NCBI GenBank assembly: GCA_019694165.1
Contig: JAIBCL010000022.1
Coordinates: 1-64,000, forward strand
Direction of reading: 5' to 3'
From: Verrucomicrobiaceae bacterium
GTDB lineage: Bacteria > Verrucomicrobiota > Verrucomicrobiia > Verrucomicrobiales > Verrucomicrobiaceae
Length of the DNA: 64,000 nt
The first letter of the stretch is position 1, and the number at the start of each line of letters is the position of its first letter. The position numbers and the translations under genes are program-made. Below the pieces are notes generated by a model. The model did no database searches, was not told the origin of the DNA, and was given only the letters and a program-made list of their open reading frames with translations. Of this stretch, positions 29,401 to 33,563 are shown in pieces.

Positions 29401-29727
29401 CTCATGGAATTCGCGCTCGGCACCAGTCCGACCACCAACTCCACCGACCTGCTGCCCATTGTGTCCGACGCGATCAAACCCGGCGACGGCAAGCACTACC
29501 CCACCATCAGCTACCGCCGCCGCATCACGCCCGGCACGCTCAATTACGCGTTGCAAAGCTCGCCCGATCTCACCACATGGACCACGATCCCAGGCGTGAA
29601 TCTCGAGCAGGTCGGAGCACCAGTCGCGACCGGCGATGGCATCACCGAAGTCGTCACCTTCCGTGTGCTCCCGGCCATCGACGATTCCCCTGCCCCGCGC
29701 TTCGTAAGACTGAGCGTGACGAACTGA
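14422..29727 (+). CDS. giant 5101-residue M36-type metallopeptidase with repeat modules
   Basis: One uninterrupted frame. Residues 10-30 are a hydrophobic anchor or signal; 110-230 resemble a fungalysin/thermolysin propeptide; about 370-770 are a fungalysin (M36) domain with HEYTH at 548-552 and the third zinc-ligand region GEGWSD from 574. Then, in order: a BACON-like domain (770-873), a beta-rich domain (874-1071), Calx-beta-like and invasin-like modules with a lamin-tail domain inserted (1072-2060), 15 TIGR03803 repeats (2062-2851), two fibronectin-like domains, 14 more TIGR03803 repeats (3045-3781), a third fibronectin-like domain, an autotransporter-associated-type module, an Ig-like domain, 14 RCC1 repeats (4053-4760), an ASPM/SPD-2/Hydin-like domain (about 4850-4960) and a C-terminal DPDGDG tail. 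It is probably an exported adhesive or degradative surface protein. No sorting signal beyond the tail is recognised. Confidence 0.93.
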   Translation: MKRHSNSATAALGVALLAAVLVVLLCLLVFRSRRSGPQSSPDIATATSPAPVDSPGKRQEEPRAGAPRENPARDIMSRLKPKALPDIDARKAAPAPPPSRQAAALALRKNVPGVKIDFDAHTGTPANVTAPGRFLSRPRDAAAANDPHGEVRRFLDENAALFGHDAALLDAAHARVSMDDVTAHSGLKTMVWAQQLDGIPLFKTILKANLSAKNELVAIGSHFLADPAGASGKTAAERAALISQPPVDARRAVSLAAASVNDLVPPGQVTAQGAASGAEQKQHFAAPGISDTYALLTWMPVSDSKVTLAWDVTSFSLARNEMFRTVVDAESGEILNRTSLTNDATDASFRVWADATTKKPFDSPNPMLPGTPTPSGVQGVEVPRQLVTLQSADATASPNGWINDGGQETLGNNVDAHTDTNADNQPDLPRPNGGASRVFDFPIDLTAQAPGQYKDASVTQLFYINNWMHDQLYGLGFTETSRNFQTNNFGRGGLGNDAVLADAQDGSGTNNANMSTPGDGSPPRMQMYIFPSPNPDRDGDFDDIIVLHEYTHGLSNRLVGGGVGISATATGGMGEGWSDFYGLALLADPNSDPNAVYPGGSYATLQFVSGMMSNYYYGIRRYPYCTDMSKNPLTFRDIDPTQASPHTGIPLSPLFGSSNSNPGEVHNVGEVWCMALWECRANLITKYGAAGNQKVLQLVTDAMKLCPVNPNLLQSRDAIIQADLVAFGGANRNELWAAFAKRGMGASATAPASSTTTGVVEAFDMPDDLSVSPLSTFAAAGPVGGPFNPAVQTYTLTNNGTSALTWTAGGTQSWITASPAGGTLASGASTTVTVTFNTAANALTAAAYSGAVRFTNNTSGITVSAPVTLSVGAVDYFTELFTSGNDTDNQSWLFTPNGSPSFYSVARTASVSSFSTDPTGGTNLSLGDDSYSTITLSGGSTVKLYGTSYSTFYVGSNGYVTFGSSDSTLAESLVNHFAYKRVAALFDDLNPSAGGTVSWRQLADRVAVTFQGVPEYNTTNSNDFQIELFFDGRIRISCLAISAVDGLIGLSQGTGTPANFVMSNFNTYPTSGGGGAATLALSAPATSTEGAGVLTGQGSVTLSASQASDVVVTLASTNTNEITVPTSVTVLAGQTSATFDITVIDDALLDGTQSVILTAGASGFATVSRVMAVNDNDGTGVLTISAPASTTEGAGSINATLTLSAAPAGPLPVTMSSSDATAIAAPATVVVPAGQTTLSFPLTVVDDNKIDGPQTATVTAHVNGWTDGATGTITVADNENTNLAITLPTSVTEGGTGTGTVVISGTLPSALVVALSSDTTSRLTVPATATIAAGATSASFTLAAPNNTLTDGSATVAVSASASGFTGASFNTTVLDNDVHHYSFGTIASPQTRGVPFSVTINALDVNGVTIASYTGTPSLTGAGTGGAVTVTPTTTTAFVAGVWTGNVTVGTFDSNVVLTASDGSGHTGASNAFNVTTGALHHFAWNTQAARAVNAPVSATITAQDAGNNTLTGFTGTTALSGYVLIPQTSGIVISEVNPNTPDEVEFKNIGTGSVDISGWQIYLYDNVSWPAPMSVFTIPSGTICASGEIFRLQENGTSPGAYPLFYKGANVDWTSAAGSQCAVLLRNAAGTPVDFVAAAASTPASITSPQAIPSAQWTGAQVAGPTNTAYDYQRIGSTDGNTAGDWTTATPGIGTTNTGQTFPFSAPAAVFITPTISGAFTSGVWTGNVAVLQPAQQMRLRADDGSAHVGDSNAFDVFGTLSLSVPASAPEGSAPVTGTVSVSSAPAGDLTVTLTSSDITAATVPATVTILSGQTSATFPITIIDDAAIDGTQVAAITAHITSWADATANISVLDNETLSLAVFVPGTIAEGTTATGTVSASGTVAAALTVNLASDNTPRLTVPATVTIASGTASTTFTATAVDNALTDGSAPATVTAAASGYTSGSSTTTVLDNDVHHFGISAIAAPQTKGVPFAVTITAYDSANNVLTGYNGAPALSAAGTAGSVVISPTNASGFISGVWAGQVTAYGTDTNVVVTVNDGAGHTGASNTFNIINPTSVLTVVEPVTPLSIYPGQNPRAPLVVGADGSLYGTTQTGGGSNQGTVFKITTAGVMTTLVNFYGANGMQPYAGLVLASDGNFYGTTSAGGANNLGTIFKMTPSGVLTTLVHLSTSTGTAPRAPLVQHTDGNFYGTTSAGGSSSSGTIFKMTSAGVLTVLVNFTGTGSTAYGSSCQAGLIKGTDNNLYGVTSAGGSGGGFGTVFKVTTGGTFTSLASFTGTTGAALGSAPLAALLQAADGNLYGTTSAGGTGGFGTVFKITTAGVFTNLLSFTNTTGSFLGNNPQSALIQWSDGNLYGMTNTGGANSIGTIFRVTTAGVLTTLRSLVSSTDGANPYGALVLHSDGNFYGTANAGSTQARGTVFRFAPGTSTFTRILSFTISPPYMKNMILASDGNFYGGAANGNAGLGSVFKQTPAGVFSTPVNFISNNFGAPYLLEGTDGNLYGTQPTESSNGEVFRLSFAGGKTTLATLTGTSAPSPGTTIIAGMIEATDGYLYGVTSGGGTGGGFGTVFKVSPGDGTFTSLTSFTGTSGIAPGSTPQTKLVEGADGALYGTTQSGGAGNFGTVFKVSTGGVMENIVQFTGTTGGYLGTSPNSNLLLAGDGNFYGTTSTGGTGNFGSIYRIAPDGTFTSLVSFTSTSGSYLGSTPTTNLVQGSDGNLYGTTTGGGSGGGNGTVFKLALPSGTFTSLVSFTGTSGAAPGATPHATLRQGADGYFYGTTSGGGFFGLGTVFRVNAAGIFQSLYQFGTNNDGGSPNLNGSSSFPEAYRLVAGGDGYLYGTNGSTVFRVHQQPAIQSVAASGVTTTGATLNGSVTPNQDGATAYYQYGVNTNYGSQTAPQTLAAGTAAVPVNASLAGLLPGTVYHYRLVTVTSQGTFYTADQTFATAGAPLVITGSLVVAAQTGFSLDGVVNPLGSATSYYFEYGADTSYGASTTTQSAGSGVNGVPVSTTVNGLVAGTTYHVRLVATNSVGTTNGDDQTITTFAASSATVQPMAQHLNTGTSPLASLFKGADGAFYGTTSTGGTFGSGTVFRMSQGGTLATLANFYNNTNGALSGSSPQAAPVQGADGNFYGTTNSGGAFGSGCIYKMTPAGQVTVLVSFRSTSVPLGSNPAAMLALGADGNFYGTTQNGGSSSLGTIFKVTPAGVLTTLVSFTGTTGANLGSSPRAGLTLGADGNFYGTTATGGAGGFGTIFKVTPAGVFTTLVQFTGTAGSYPGSTPLGALVLGADGNFYGTTSLGGASNLGTVFKLTPGATFTQLATFTGTTGAVPGATPKGALIQMADGNFYGTTQTGGTGNFGTVFQITPAGVLTPLVHLTGTTGAALGTTPQGALVAGSDGALYGTTNAGGLYNLGSVFRVTTSGLFSTLVNFTGSPSFGRLIQGGNGALYGATLSTGGASGYGTLFSAPISGAPLARTTLAPVSGTTALNARAGLLLGADGNYYGTTVAGGAINSGSVFSLTPAGVYTTLLSFTGTSGANPGSSPQAALILGADGNFYGTASGGGSSSSGIVFKMTPAGAQTTLVNFTGTGGAALGSSPQGPLTLGSDGNYYGTTTTGGTGGSFGTVFKMTPGGALTTLVNFTGVTGAALGSSPLGVLAQGADGNFYGVTSSGGLNSLGSVFRVTPAGVFTSLASFTGNTGALPGSTPTGGLFPGADGCLYGVTSSGGAYGTGVLFRLSPDAAVTTLWSFSGRTDGITPNNGLAFASDGKFYGGNASEIYRFTPPPVVLTGAATNVQANSATLNGSITGEGYDGTLHFEYGPTTSYGSNTDEQDFAHGVAPQSVSAAVTDLQPFLTYHCRLVAFTSLGATYGQDQTFTTPSTVNFNDSTDVPLVNDGFNPAGQTLGISLGFAPAPGTILRLVSNTGFTPVAGTFNNLPDGGTITATFGAQTYLFVINYNGGDGNDVTLTLVTQAINFPAIPNKLTTDAPFTLGATATSGLPVTYAVTSGAASASVSGGTVTLTGTAGIVSITATQAGDGGAFGPAPQVTRTFAVVAGSQFIKLSSSKYFYQVTAGIKADGTLWSWGYGIYGQLGNGSTATTYTPTQVGTATNWSSVSVGGQHVLATKSDGTLWAWGYNGYGQLGDGTNTQRNSPVQIGTLTTWSAVAAGYSHSLALKTDGTLWACGYNTDGQLGQGTSDSLTTHTALVQVGTATNWSGIASGNYHLLATRTDGTLWAWGYNAFGQIGNASTTSATSPVQITSATNWSSISGGYYHSLATRADGTLWAWGRNTEGQIGDGTTTQRTSPLQIGAATNWQKVMAGGFDSMALKTNGTLWSWGSNFYGQLGQGVSDATVHGTTPTQVGTATNWSLVAPGYYHTVATRSDGTTWSWGNNTSGELGYATANKLLQPVAAQFGAVASASGGSGHTVILKPDGTLWLAGYNSDGQLGIGSTDSGEHPVLVQPLPGTRWISASAGGNHTAAVRNDGTLWTWGYNNYGQLGDGTTVSRSTAGQVGTDANWVSVACGFYFTIGLRADGTLWAWGYNSDGQMGNGTTNTTGQFAPVQVGTATNWASVTCGGYHVLATKQDGSLWGWGRNIDGQLGDGTTTSRSSPVQVGSATTWRAISAGQYHTIATRTDGTLWAWGYNGFGQIGDGTNTSRSSPVQIGTGTTWKSVGAGFYHSVATKTDGSLWTWGYNFYNQLGDAGTTNRNSPTRVGTGSGWSNAFRTFNHFTLVTSGDESLWGCGYTPYGQTGYAWRNQLVPDTVIPGLSAPQTVAFPAVPRTPVGSTVTLAATSSSGLPVRYIISGPGVLTDARVTVTGPGMISVFAWQPGDNFFQSSDMAVQYINPPAPDIAIEQPEGAGLTDGVSTVDFGAPLPTQNTTRTFTIRNTGDATLTITTATIDGANSGDFAVGTLPSTLAPAASATFTVTFTPPALGTRTAVLHIASNDTHETPFDIALAGVGATEIESWRQQHFGSAANSGSAADNADPDGDGIKNLMEFALGTSPTTNSTDLLPIVSDAIKPGDGKHYPTISYRRRITPGTLNYALQSSPDLTTWTTIPGVNLEQVGAPVATGDGITEVVTFRVLPAIDDSPAPRFVRLSVTN
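15530..16730 (+). other. M36 fungalysin-type peptidase domain within the giant protein
   Basis: HEYTHGLSNR (residues 548-557) holds the two zinc histidines and the catalytic glutamate; GEGWSDFYG about 20 residues later provides the third ligand glutamate, the spacing expected for M36. Upstream N-terminal sequence fits an FTP-type inhibitory propeptide, so the enzyme is probably made as a zymogen. No active-site residue appears to be missing. Confidence 0.88.
17640..20600 (+). repeat. Calx-beta-like and invasin-like modules with inserted lamin-tail domain
   Basis: Several modules of about 100 residues share TEG/EG near the start, SxxPAxVxxxAGxTSxxF, VxDNxxxDG and an LDNDV-type end, resembling Calx-beta folds. 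Modules at 18550-18870, 19545-19700 and 20300-20600 share GVWTGNV or GVWAGQV followed by DGxGHTGxSNxF. Between 19015 and 19545 one copy is interrupted by a lamin-tail-like domain (ISEVNPNTPDEVEFKN start). The blocks 18250-18850 and 19990-20600 are clearly duplicated, both holding LDNDVHH. Confidence 0.7.
20605..22975 (+). repeat. TIGR03803 (Gloeo/Verruco) repeat block A, 15 copies
   Basis: About 15 copies of a unit of roughly 50-55 residues built around DGNFYGTT, GG and GTVFK(I/V)T, with a linker such as LVNFTGTTG. Copies 8 and 9 are the most diverged, and the last (DGYLYGTNG) is shortened. The block is followed by two fibronectin-like domains. At DNA level this is a tandem array with about 150-165-base units and considerable divergence. 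Confidence 0.9.
23556..25765 (+). repeat. TIGR03803 (Gloeo/Verruco) repeat block B, 14 copies
   Basis: Fourteen copies of the same unit as block A, more uniform (ADGNFYGTT in most). Copy 8 (GNGALYGAT) is irregular and followed by a non-standard linker, dividing the block into two halves of about seven. It is followed by another fibronectin-like domain, so the order repeat block then fibronectin-like cap occurs twice. Confidence 0.88.
26578..28700 (+). repeat. RCC1-like repeats, 14 copies (two times seven)
   Basis: Fourteen units of about 50 residues contain DGTLWAWGYNxxGQLGDGT followed by SPVQ(I/V)G and a GxYHSLAT segment. Copies 7 and 14 share an unusual end (LGYATANKLL and TGYAWRNQLV), marking two sets of seven, the number of blades in one RCC1 propeller. 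The array is flanked by Ig-like domains. Confidence 0.9.
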
Positions 29728-29893
29728 TCCCCGGGCACACCACGCTGTCGATTGGTTCCGCGAATTCGATGCCACAACCCGTCTGGCAGCGGACGGTCAA
29801 GACCGTACCCGTCAGTCCCGGCACCACAGAACGCACGAATCATTCATCGGAACCAACCCTCCTGGACAAACTCCGTCAAACAACGGACTGCCG

Positions 29894-29919
29894 GCCCGCT
29901 CAAGGCGCCTTGGCCGGGC
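29894..29919. terminator. possible bidirectional terminator hairpin
   Basis: A 26-base near-perfect palindrome (core CAAGGCGCCTTG, outer arms GCCCG and CGGGC, one mismatch) sits one base beyond the stop of the minus-strand dehydrogenase and between two convergent genes. There is no clear T tract on either strand, so it may only slow polymerase or protect the 3' ends. Confidence 0.4.
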
Positions 29920-29920
29920 T

Positions 29921-31939
29921 TCATTCGCTCGCCAGCGGACCGATCCGCTTCGTCCCGACGACCATCTCGTCGATCCACAGCTTCTGCGCATGAGGCAGCA
30001 GGCCGGGGCCGAAGCAGGGGGCCATGAGGAACTGGTTGAACTTCATGTTCGGAAAGTCGGTGGAGCGCAGGATCACGTCCGTGCGGTCGATGACCAGTTT
30101 GCCGTCGAACCAGCCGCGCACGATGCCGTCGGCATTGGGCTTCTCGTTTTTGAGGTCGAGCGTGTTGAGCTTGAACTGCGCCTCGATGCAGTGCCAGGCG
30201 TCGTCGGTGAAGAGTTCGTCCGCGCTGTCGAACAACTGGCCATTGTAGCCGCCTTTGAGCGGTCCCTGCGTCAATCCGTGCGGGGCGTCCTTGTTCTCAA
30301 TGTCCTGCGCGGCGAGGCGCAGCTTGCCGTTCACCGGCTCGATGTAGAGCGTGAGATGGCTCGCCGCGGGTCCATGCCACTTGGCGTTCTCCGTCGTCAT
30401 GAAGTGCGTGAGATGCGGATGATAGCTTCTGCCGCTCCAGCCCCAGCCTTTCGAGAGTTTGAGGTAGTAGCGGATGAAAACCTCGTCCGCAGCCTCGAAC
30501 AGGTGCCGTTTTGCGGACGAACCCGTCACGCTTTCGCTGCCGTCGATCCATTCATACTCGATGCATTGGCCGCGCATGCCTCCCGGCACAATGCGGACCT
30601 CCTTGCCGTCATACCAGCCGCGTGAACCGGCCGCAGCGTCATCGAAACTTTCGCTGAAAAGTGCGCCCTCGAGTTTCGGCGTCATTCTCACGAGCCGCAT
30701 GATCCTGCCCTTGGCCATGTTGCAAAACAGCAGTTCGCCATCGCGTGGATCGACACCCATGCCGGTGATGGACGGTTCAAAGGCGATGATTTCGTCCTTC
30801 CATCGGCCCTCCTTCTCGCGTAGCGCGATCACGCGGCCAAAGGCGTAGTCTGCGCAGATGTAGGCATCTTTGAATTCGGAGAATCCCGTGCCGCGATACA
30901 CACAACCGCCAGTGATGCTGATGCCCGTGGAACGTGAGTATTCGAATATCGGATCGATGGAATGAAAATCTCGCGGCACCGCTTCCTTGCCGGGACCGAG
31001 ATCGAATGCATGCAGCCCTTCGCGATGACTCCAGCCGTAGTCGCCGCCTCGTCGAATCAAGTTTACTTCTTCAAACAGACTCTGGCCCACATCCGCGGCA
31101 AACAAGCGGCCGGTGGGCGGATCAAAGCTGAAACGCCACACATTGCGCAGCCCTGTGGCCCAGATTTCTGATCGCACCTTTGTGGGATCGAGCGCGCGTC
31201 CATGGTGAGTCTTCGAGCCGACAAACGGATTGTCTGCAGGCACCGCGTAAAACGCCGCGCCGTTCGCATCGAGCGCGATGGCCGGATGCGCGTTCGGCGG
31301 CAGGCTGCCGGGCCGTTTGTCCACGTCGATGCGGAGGATCGCGGCATGGAAGTCCTTGTCGATGAAGCGCGCGTTGTCGAAGGCGTCCATCTGGCCGCCG
31401 CCATCGCCGACGCTGACGTAGAGAAAACCGTCCGGACCGAAGTGCAGGTCTCCGCCGTTGTGATTGCCCGCCGGATCGAGCTGCGTGATGAGCGGCTGCT
31501 CTTTGTCCCCGTCGAATCGCGACACACGCTGATAGAGCCGGCCATCGATACGCAGGCTGTAGCAGACGAAGAAGCGGACGTTGCGCACGAAGTCCGGATG
31601 CAACGCCAGGCCCAGCAACCCGCATTCGCCTCTGTCATCGAGCTTGCCGTCAGGTCGGGTCGTGAGATCGGCAAAAAGCTGCTTATGAGGCGCCGGCTGA
31701 TCGAGTTTCGTCACCTCCTGGATGCAGCCGGTCTTCTCGACGACGAACAAGCGGTCCTTCTCGCCGGGCGGACTCACCACCGCCACCGGCATCGAAAACG
31801 ACAGACCTCCGAGCGCGTCCTCCAGCGCATAAGCCAGCGGCGGCAGCGGCGAGGGAGCAGGCGGGGGCTTCTTAACCTTCGGCGTCTGCGCGACGGCCAT
31901 TCCAGTCAGGGCAATGACGAGGTGAAGGCAGATTCTCAT
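29921..31939 (-). CDS. exported PQQ-type sugar (sorbosone/glucose) dehydrogenase-like protein with C-terminal beta-sandwich
   Basis: The 672-residue product has a signal peptide (MRICLHLVIALTGMAVA) and a GSDH-like beta-propeller in the first two thirds: GLLGLALHPDF, AGNHNGGDLHFGPDGFLYVSVGDGG, GLRNVWRFSFD and a GGDYGW segment are family landmarks. The last about 220 residues lack propeller motifs and look like an extracellular beta-sandwich or lamin-G-like module (GWYDGKEV onwards). It probably oxidises a sugar or acts as a sugar-binding propeller. Whether it binds PQQ cannot be told. The start is set by the signal peptide, not the upstream in-frame ATG at 32026. Confidence 0.85.
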   Translation of the reverse strand: MRICLHLVIALTGMAVAQTPKVKKPPPAPSPLPPLAYALEDALGGLSFSMPVAVVSPPGEKDRLFVVEKTGCIQEVTKLDQPAPHKQLFADLTTRPDGKLDDRGECGLLGLALHPDFVRNVRFFVCYSLRIDGRLYQRVSRFDGDKEQPLITQLDPAGNHNGGDLHFGPDGFLYVSVGDGGGQMDAFDNARFIDKDFHAAILRIDVDKRPGSLPPNAHPAIALDANGAAFYAVPADNPFVGSKTHHGRALDPTKVRSEIWATGLRNVWRFSFDPPTGRLFAADVGQSLFEEVNLIRRGGDYGWSHREGLHAFDLGPGKEAVPRDFHSIDPIFEYSRSTGISITGGCVYRGTGFSEFKDAYICADYAFGRVIALREKEGRWKDEIIAFEPSITGMGVDPRDGELLFCNMAKGRIMRLVRMTPKLEGALFSESFDDAAAGSRGWYDGKEVRIVPGGMRGQCIEYEWIDGSESVTGSSAKRHLFEAADEVFIRYYLKLSKGWGWSGRSYHPHLTHFMTTENAKWHGPAASHLTLYIEPVNGKLRLAAQDIENKDAPHGLTQGPLKGGYNGQLFDSADELFTDDAWHCIEAQFKLNTLDLKNEKPNADGIVRGWFDGKLVIDRTDVILRSTDFPNMKFNQFLMAPCFGPGLLPHAQKLWIDEMVVGTKRIGPLASE

Positions 31940-32093
31940 GGCGGCAACACATTCGAATACGCCGACCAGAGTCACATTTGCACCTTCGCGGGACGTTCCG
32001 CTCCCGCTGTCGCAATCGGAAAACATTTCCTGTGAAACACGCGATTTTTGTTAATCGTGGAGGCTCTTCACCGTTTTCAACCGCCTCACTCGC

Positions 32094-33008
32094 ATGAACA
32101 CCCGCCGTCAATTCCTCACCACCAGCCTCGGCGCGCTCGGCGCGTCTTCTCTCTCCGCCATCGAGCCGATCAAGCGCAGCGGCCCGGGCAAAATGGAACT
32201 CGGCGTGGCCGCCTACGGCTTCCGCGAATATTTCGAGTGGAGCCGTGACAAGAAGAACAAGCCGAAGGACGGCCACGCGCAGATCACCATCCTCGACTTC
32301 GTGAACTGGTGCGCGGACAACGGCGTGCCCGGCGCGGAACTCACCAGCTACTTCTTCCCGCCGGACTGCGATGCGGCCTACTGCGAGAAAGTCCGCGCCC
32401 TCGCCGACAAGCGCGGCGTGCGCATCACAGGTTCCGCCATCGGAAACACATACACCAATCCACCGGGCGAGAAGCGCGACGCGGAGCTGGCCTACACGAA
32501 GAAGTGGGTGGACTTCTGCGCCATCATGGGCGCGCCGCACATCCGCGTCTTCGCCGGTGCCGCGCCGAAAGGCATGTCGCTCGAAGACGGCGTGAAGAAT
32601 TGCATCGAGACCTACCAGATGGCGCTCGATTACGCGGCCACGAAGAAGATCTACCTCGGGATCGAGAACCACGGCGGCATCGTGGCCGAGCCCGAGCAGC
32701 TCATCGCCATCATCAAGGCCGCGAAGAGCGAGTACGCCGGCATCAATTTCGACTCCGGCAACTTCCACACCGAAGATCCGTATGCCGACCTCGCGAAGAT
32801 CGCGCCCTACACGGTGAACGTGCAGCTCAAGGTGGACATCAAGCGCAAAGGCGCCGCCAAGGAAGAGCCGAGCGACATTCCCCGCGTGATCAAGATCCTC
32901 CGCGATGTGAACTACTCCGGCTGGTTCACGCTCGAGTACGAGCGCAGCGATGATCCGTTTGTGAGCATCCCGGAGGTTGTAAAGACGCTGAAGCCGTTGC
33001 TCGCTTGA
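32094..33008 (+). CDS. Tat-exported sugar phosphate isomerase/epimerase-like TIM barrel
   Basis: The 304-residue product begins MNTRRQFLTTSLGALGASSL, a twin-arginine signal typical of verrucomicrobial and planctomycete xylose-isomerase-like barrels. The body has the family's metal-ligand positions in GIENHGG, NFDSGNF and a C-terminal TLEYE segment. Members isomerise or epimerise keto-sugars; the exact substrate is unknown. It lies between a sugar dehydrogenase and an MFS carrier, and its stop is immediately followed by the first of two 10-bp repeat arrays. Confidence 0.9.
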   Translation: MNTRRQFLTTSLGALGASSLSAIEPIKRSGPGKMELGVAAYGFREYFEWSRDKKNKPKDGHAQITILDFVNWCADNGVPGAELTSYFFPPDCDAAYCEKVRALADKRGVRITGSAIGNTYTNPPGEKRDAELAYTKKWVDFCAIMGAPHIRVFAGAAPKGMSLEDGVKNCIETYQMALDYAATKKIYLGIENHGGIVAEPEQLIAIIKAAKSEYAGINFDSGNFHTEDPYADLAKIAPYTVNVQLKVDIKRKGAAKEEPSDIPRVIKILRDVNYSGWFTLEYERSDDPFVSIPEVVKTLKPLLA

Positions 33009-33009
33009 G

Positions 33010-33049
33010 TGAGGCTTGCAATGGTTGGCGGTTGTTGGCTGTGGTTTGC
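33010..33049 (-). repeat. left array, four 10-bp units
   Basis: Four adjacent 10-bp units reading outward on the minus strand: 33040-33049, 33030-33039, 33020-33029 and 33010-33019, all fitting GCMAACMAYY loosely (the last is GCAAGCCTCA). Confidence 0.8.
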
Positions 33050-33138
33050 AGTTGTTGAAAGGCAAACCATGGCCGAAGCGACAGAGGCGTCTGACAATTG
33101 CAAACATCGCCGCCGTCTGCACACAACCGCCAACCCGC

Positions 33139-33516
33139 ATGAGAAAGCAATTTCCCTTTGAGAAACCCGAAGTCTGGCAAGACGGACGAAAGCCGGTGGT
33201 CGGTGTTTGTTCATGCTCGCGAGGATTTCCAAAAGACGAGCGGTTCGGTCTGACCAGCCAGCTCACCGGTGCGGCGGTATCCGTTGCCGATAACCTTGCT
33301 GAAGGAACCGGCCGCTCCAGCCTCAAAGTTCAGGCGCGTTTCTCCAGCCAGGCATGCGGGTCATCAATGGAAACCGCATCGGATCTCATCACTGCGACTG
33401 ATCTTCAGTTCGCACCCCGGCCGGCAACTGATCCACTCCTCGATCAAGCCTACGACCTCAGAGTCCGCATCCACAACCTTCGTGAATCGCGGCTCCGACG
33501 AGCGCAAGAATCCTAA
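33139..33516 (+). CDS. four-helix-bundle protein (23S rRNA intervening-sequence protein family), diverged
   Basis: The 125-residue product follows the TIGR02436 pattern: FEKPEVWQ, FPKDERFGLTSQL, AAVSVADNLAEGTGR, then the METASDLITATDL segment and a C-terminal helix. The family is found in rRNA intervening sequences and as free-standing genes, with the bAvd accessory protein of diversity-generating retroelements as a distant relative; its function as a free gene is unknown. Several positions look damaged (KPVVG in helix 1, GSSMET where a GSL-ET pattern is usual), yet the frame is open. It could be a slowly decaying copy. No reverse transcriptase is nearby. Confidence 0.7.
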   Translation: MRKQFPFEKPEVWQDGRKPVVGVCSCSRGFPKDERFGLTSQLTGAAVSVADNLAEGTGRSSLKVQARFSSQACGSSMETASDLITATDLQFAPRPATDPLLDQAYDLRVRIHNLRESRLRRAQES

Positions 33517-33523
33517 AGTCACC

Positions 33524-33563
33524 GCAAACCATCGCCAACAATCGCAAACCACTGCAAGCCATG
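33524..33563 (+). repeat. right array, four 10-bp units
   Basis: Four adjacent 10-bp units at 33524-33533, 33534-33543, 33544-33553 and 33554-33563, beginning GCAAACCATC. The last unit ends in the ATG used as the MFS start codon. Confidence 0.8.

Larger units (their letters stand above)
33010..33563. mobile_element. four-helix-bundle gene element framed by inverted 10-bp arrays
   Basis: Two arrays of four 10-bp units (left 33010-33049 reading outward on minus, right 33524-33563 reading outward on plus) bracket a single small gene. Consensus unit GCMAACMAYY, and both arrays end with a GCAAGCC unit. The left array begins one base after the isomerase stop and the last unit on the right contains the MFS start codon. 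No transposase or target duplication is visible, so mobility is inferred from this layout only. Confidence 0.45.

Noticed and set aside
27925-29775. 616-codon antisense frame under the RCC1 region
   Set aside because: It is complementary to the RCC1 repeats and only open because of codon bias.
31872-33326. 484-codon frame spanning three genes on the minus strand
   Set aside because: It crosses the isomerase and the four-helix-bundle gene in antisense and has no family motif.
33010-33563. Diversity-generating retroelement, because bAvd is a four-helix-bundle relative
   Set aside because: No reverse transcriptase, template repeat or variable repeat is present nearby.
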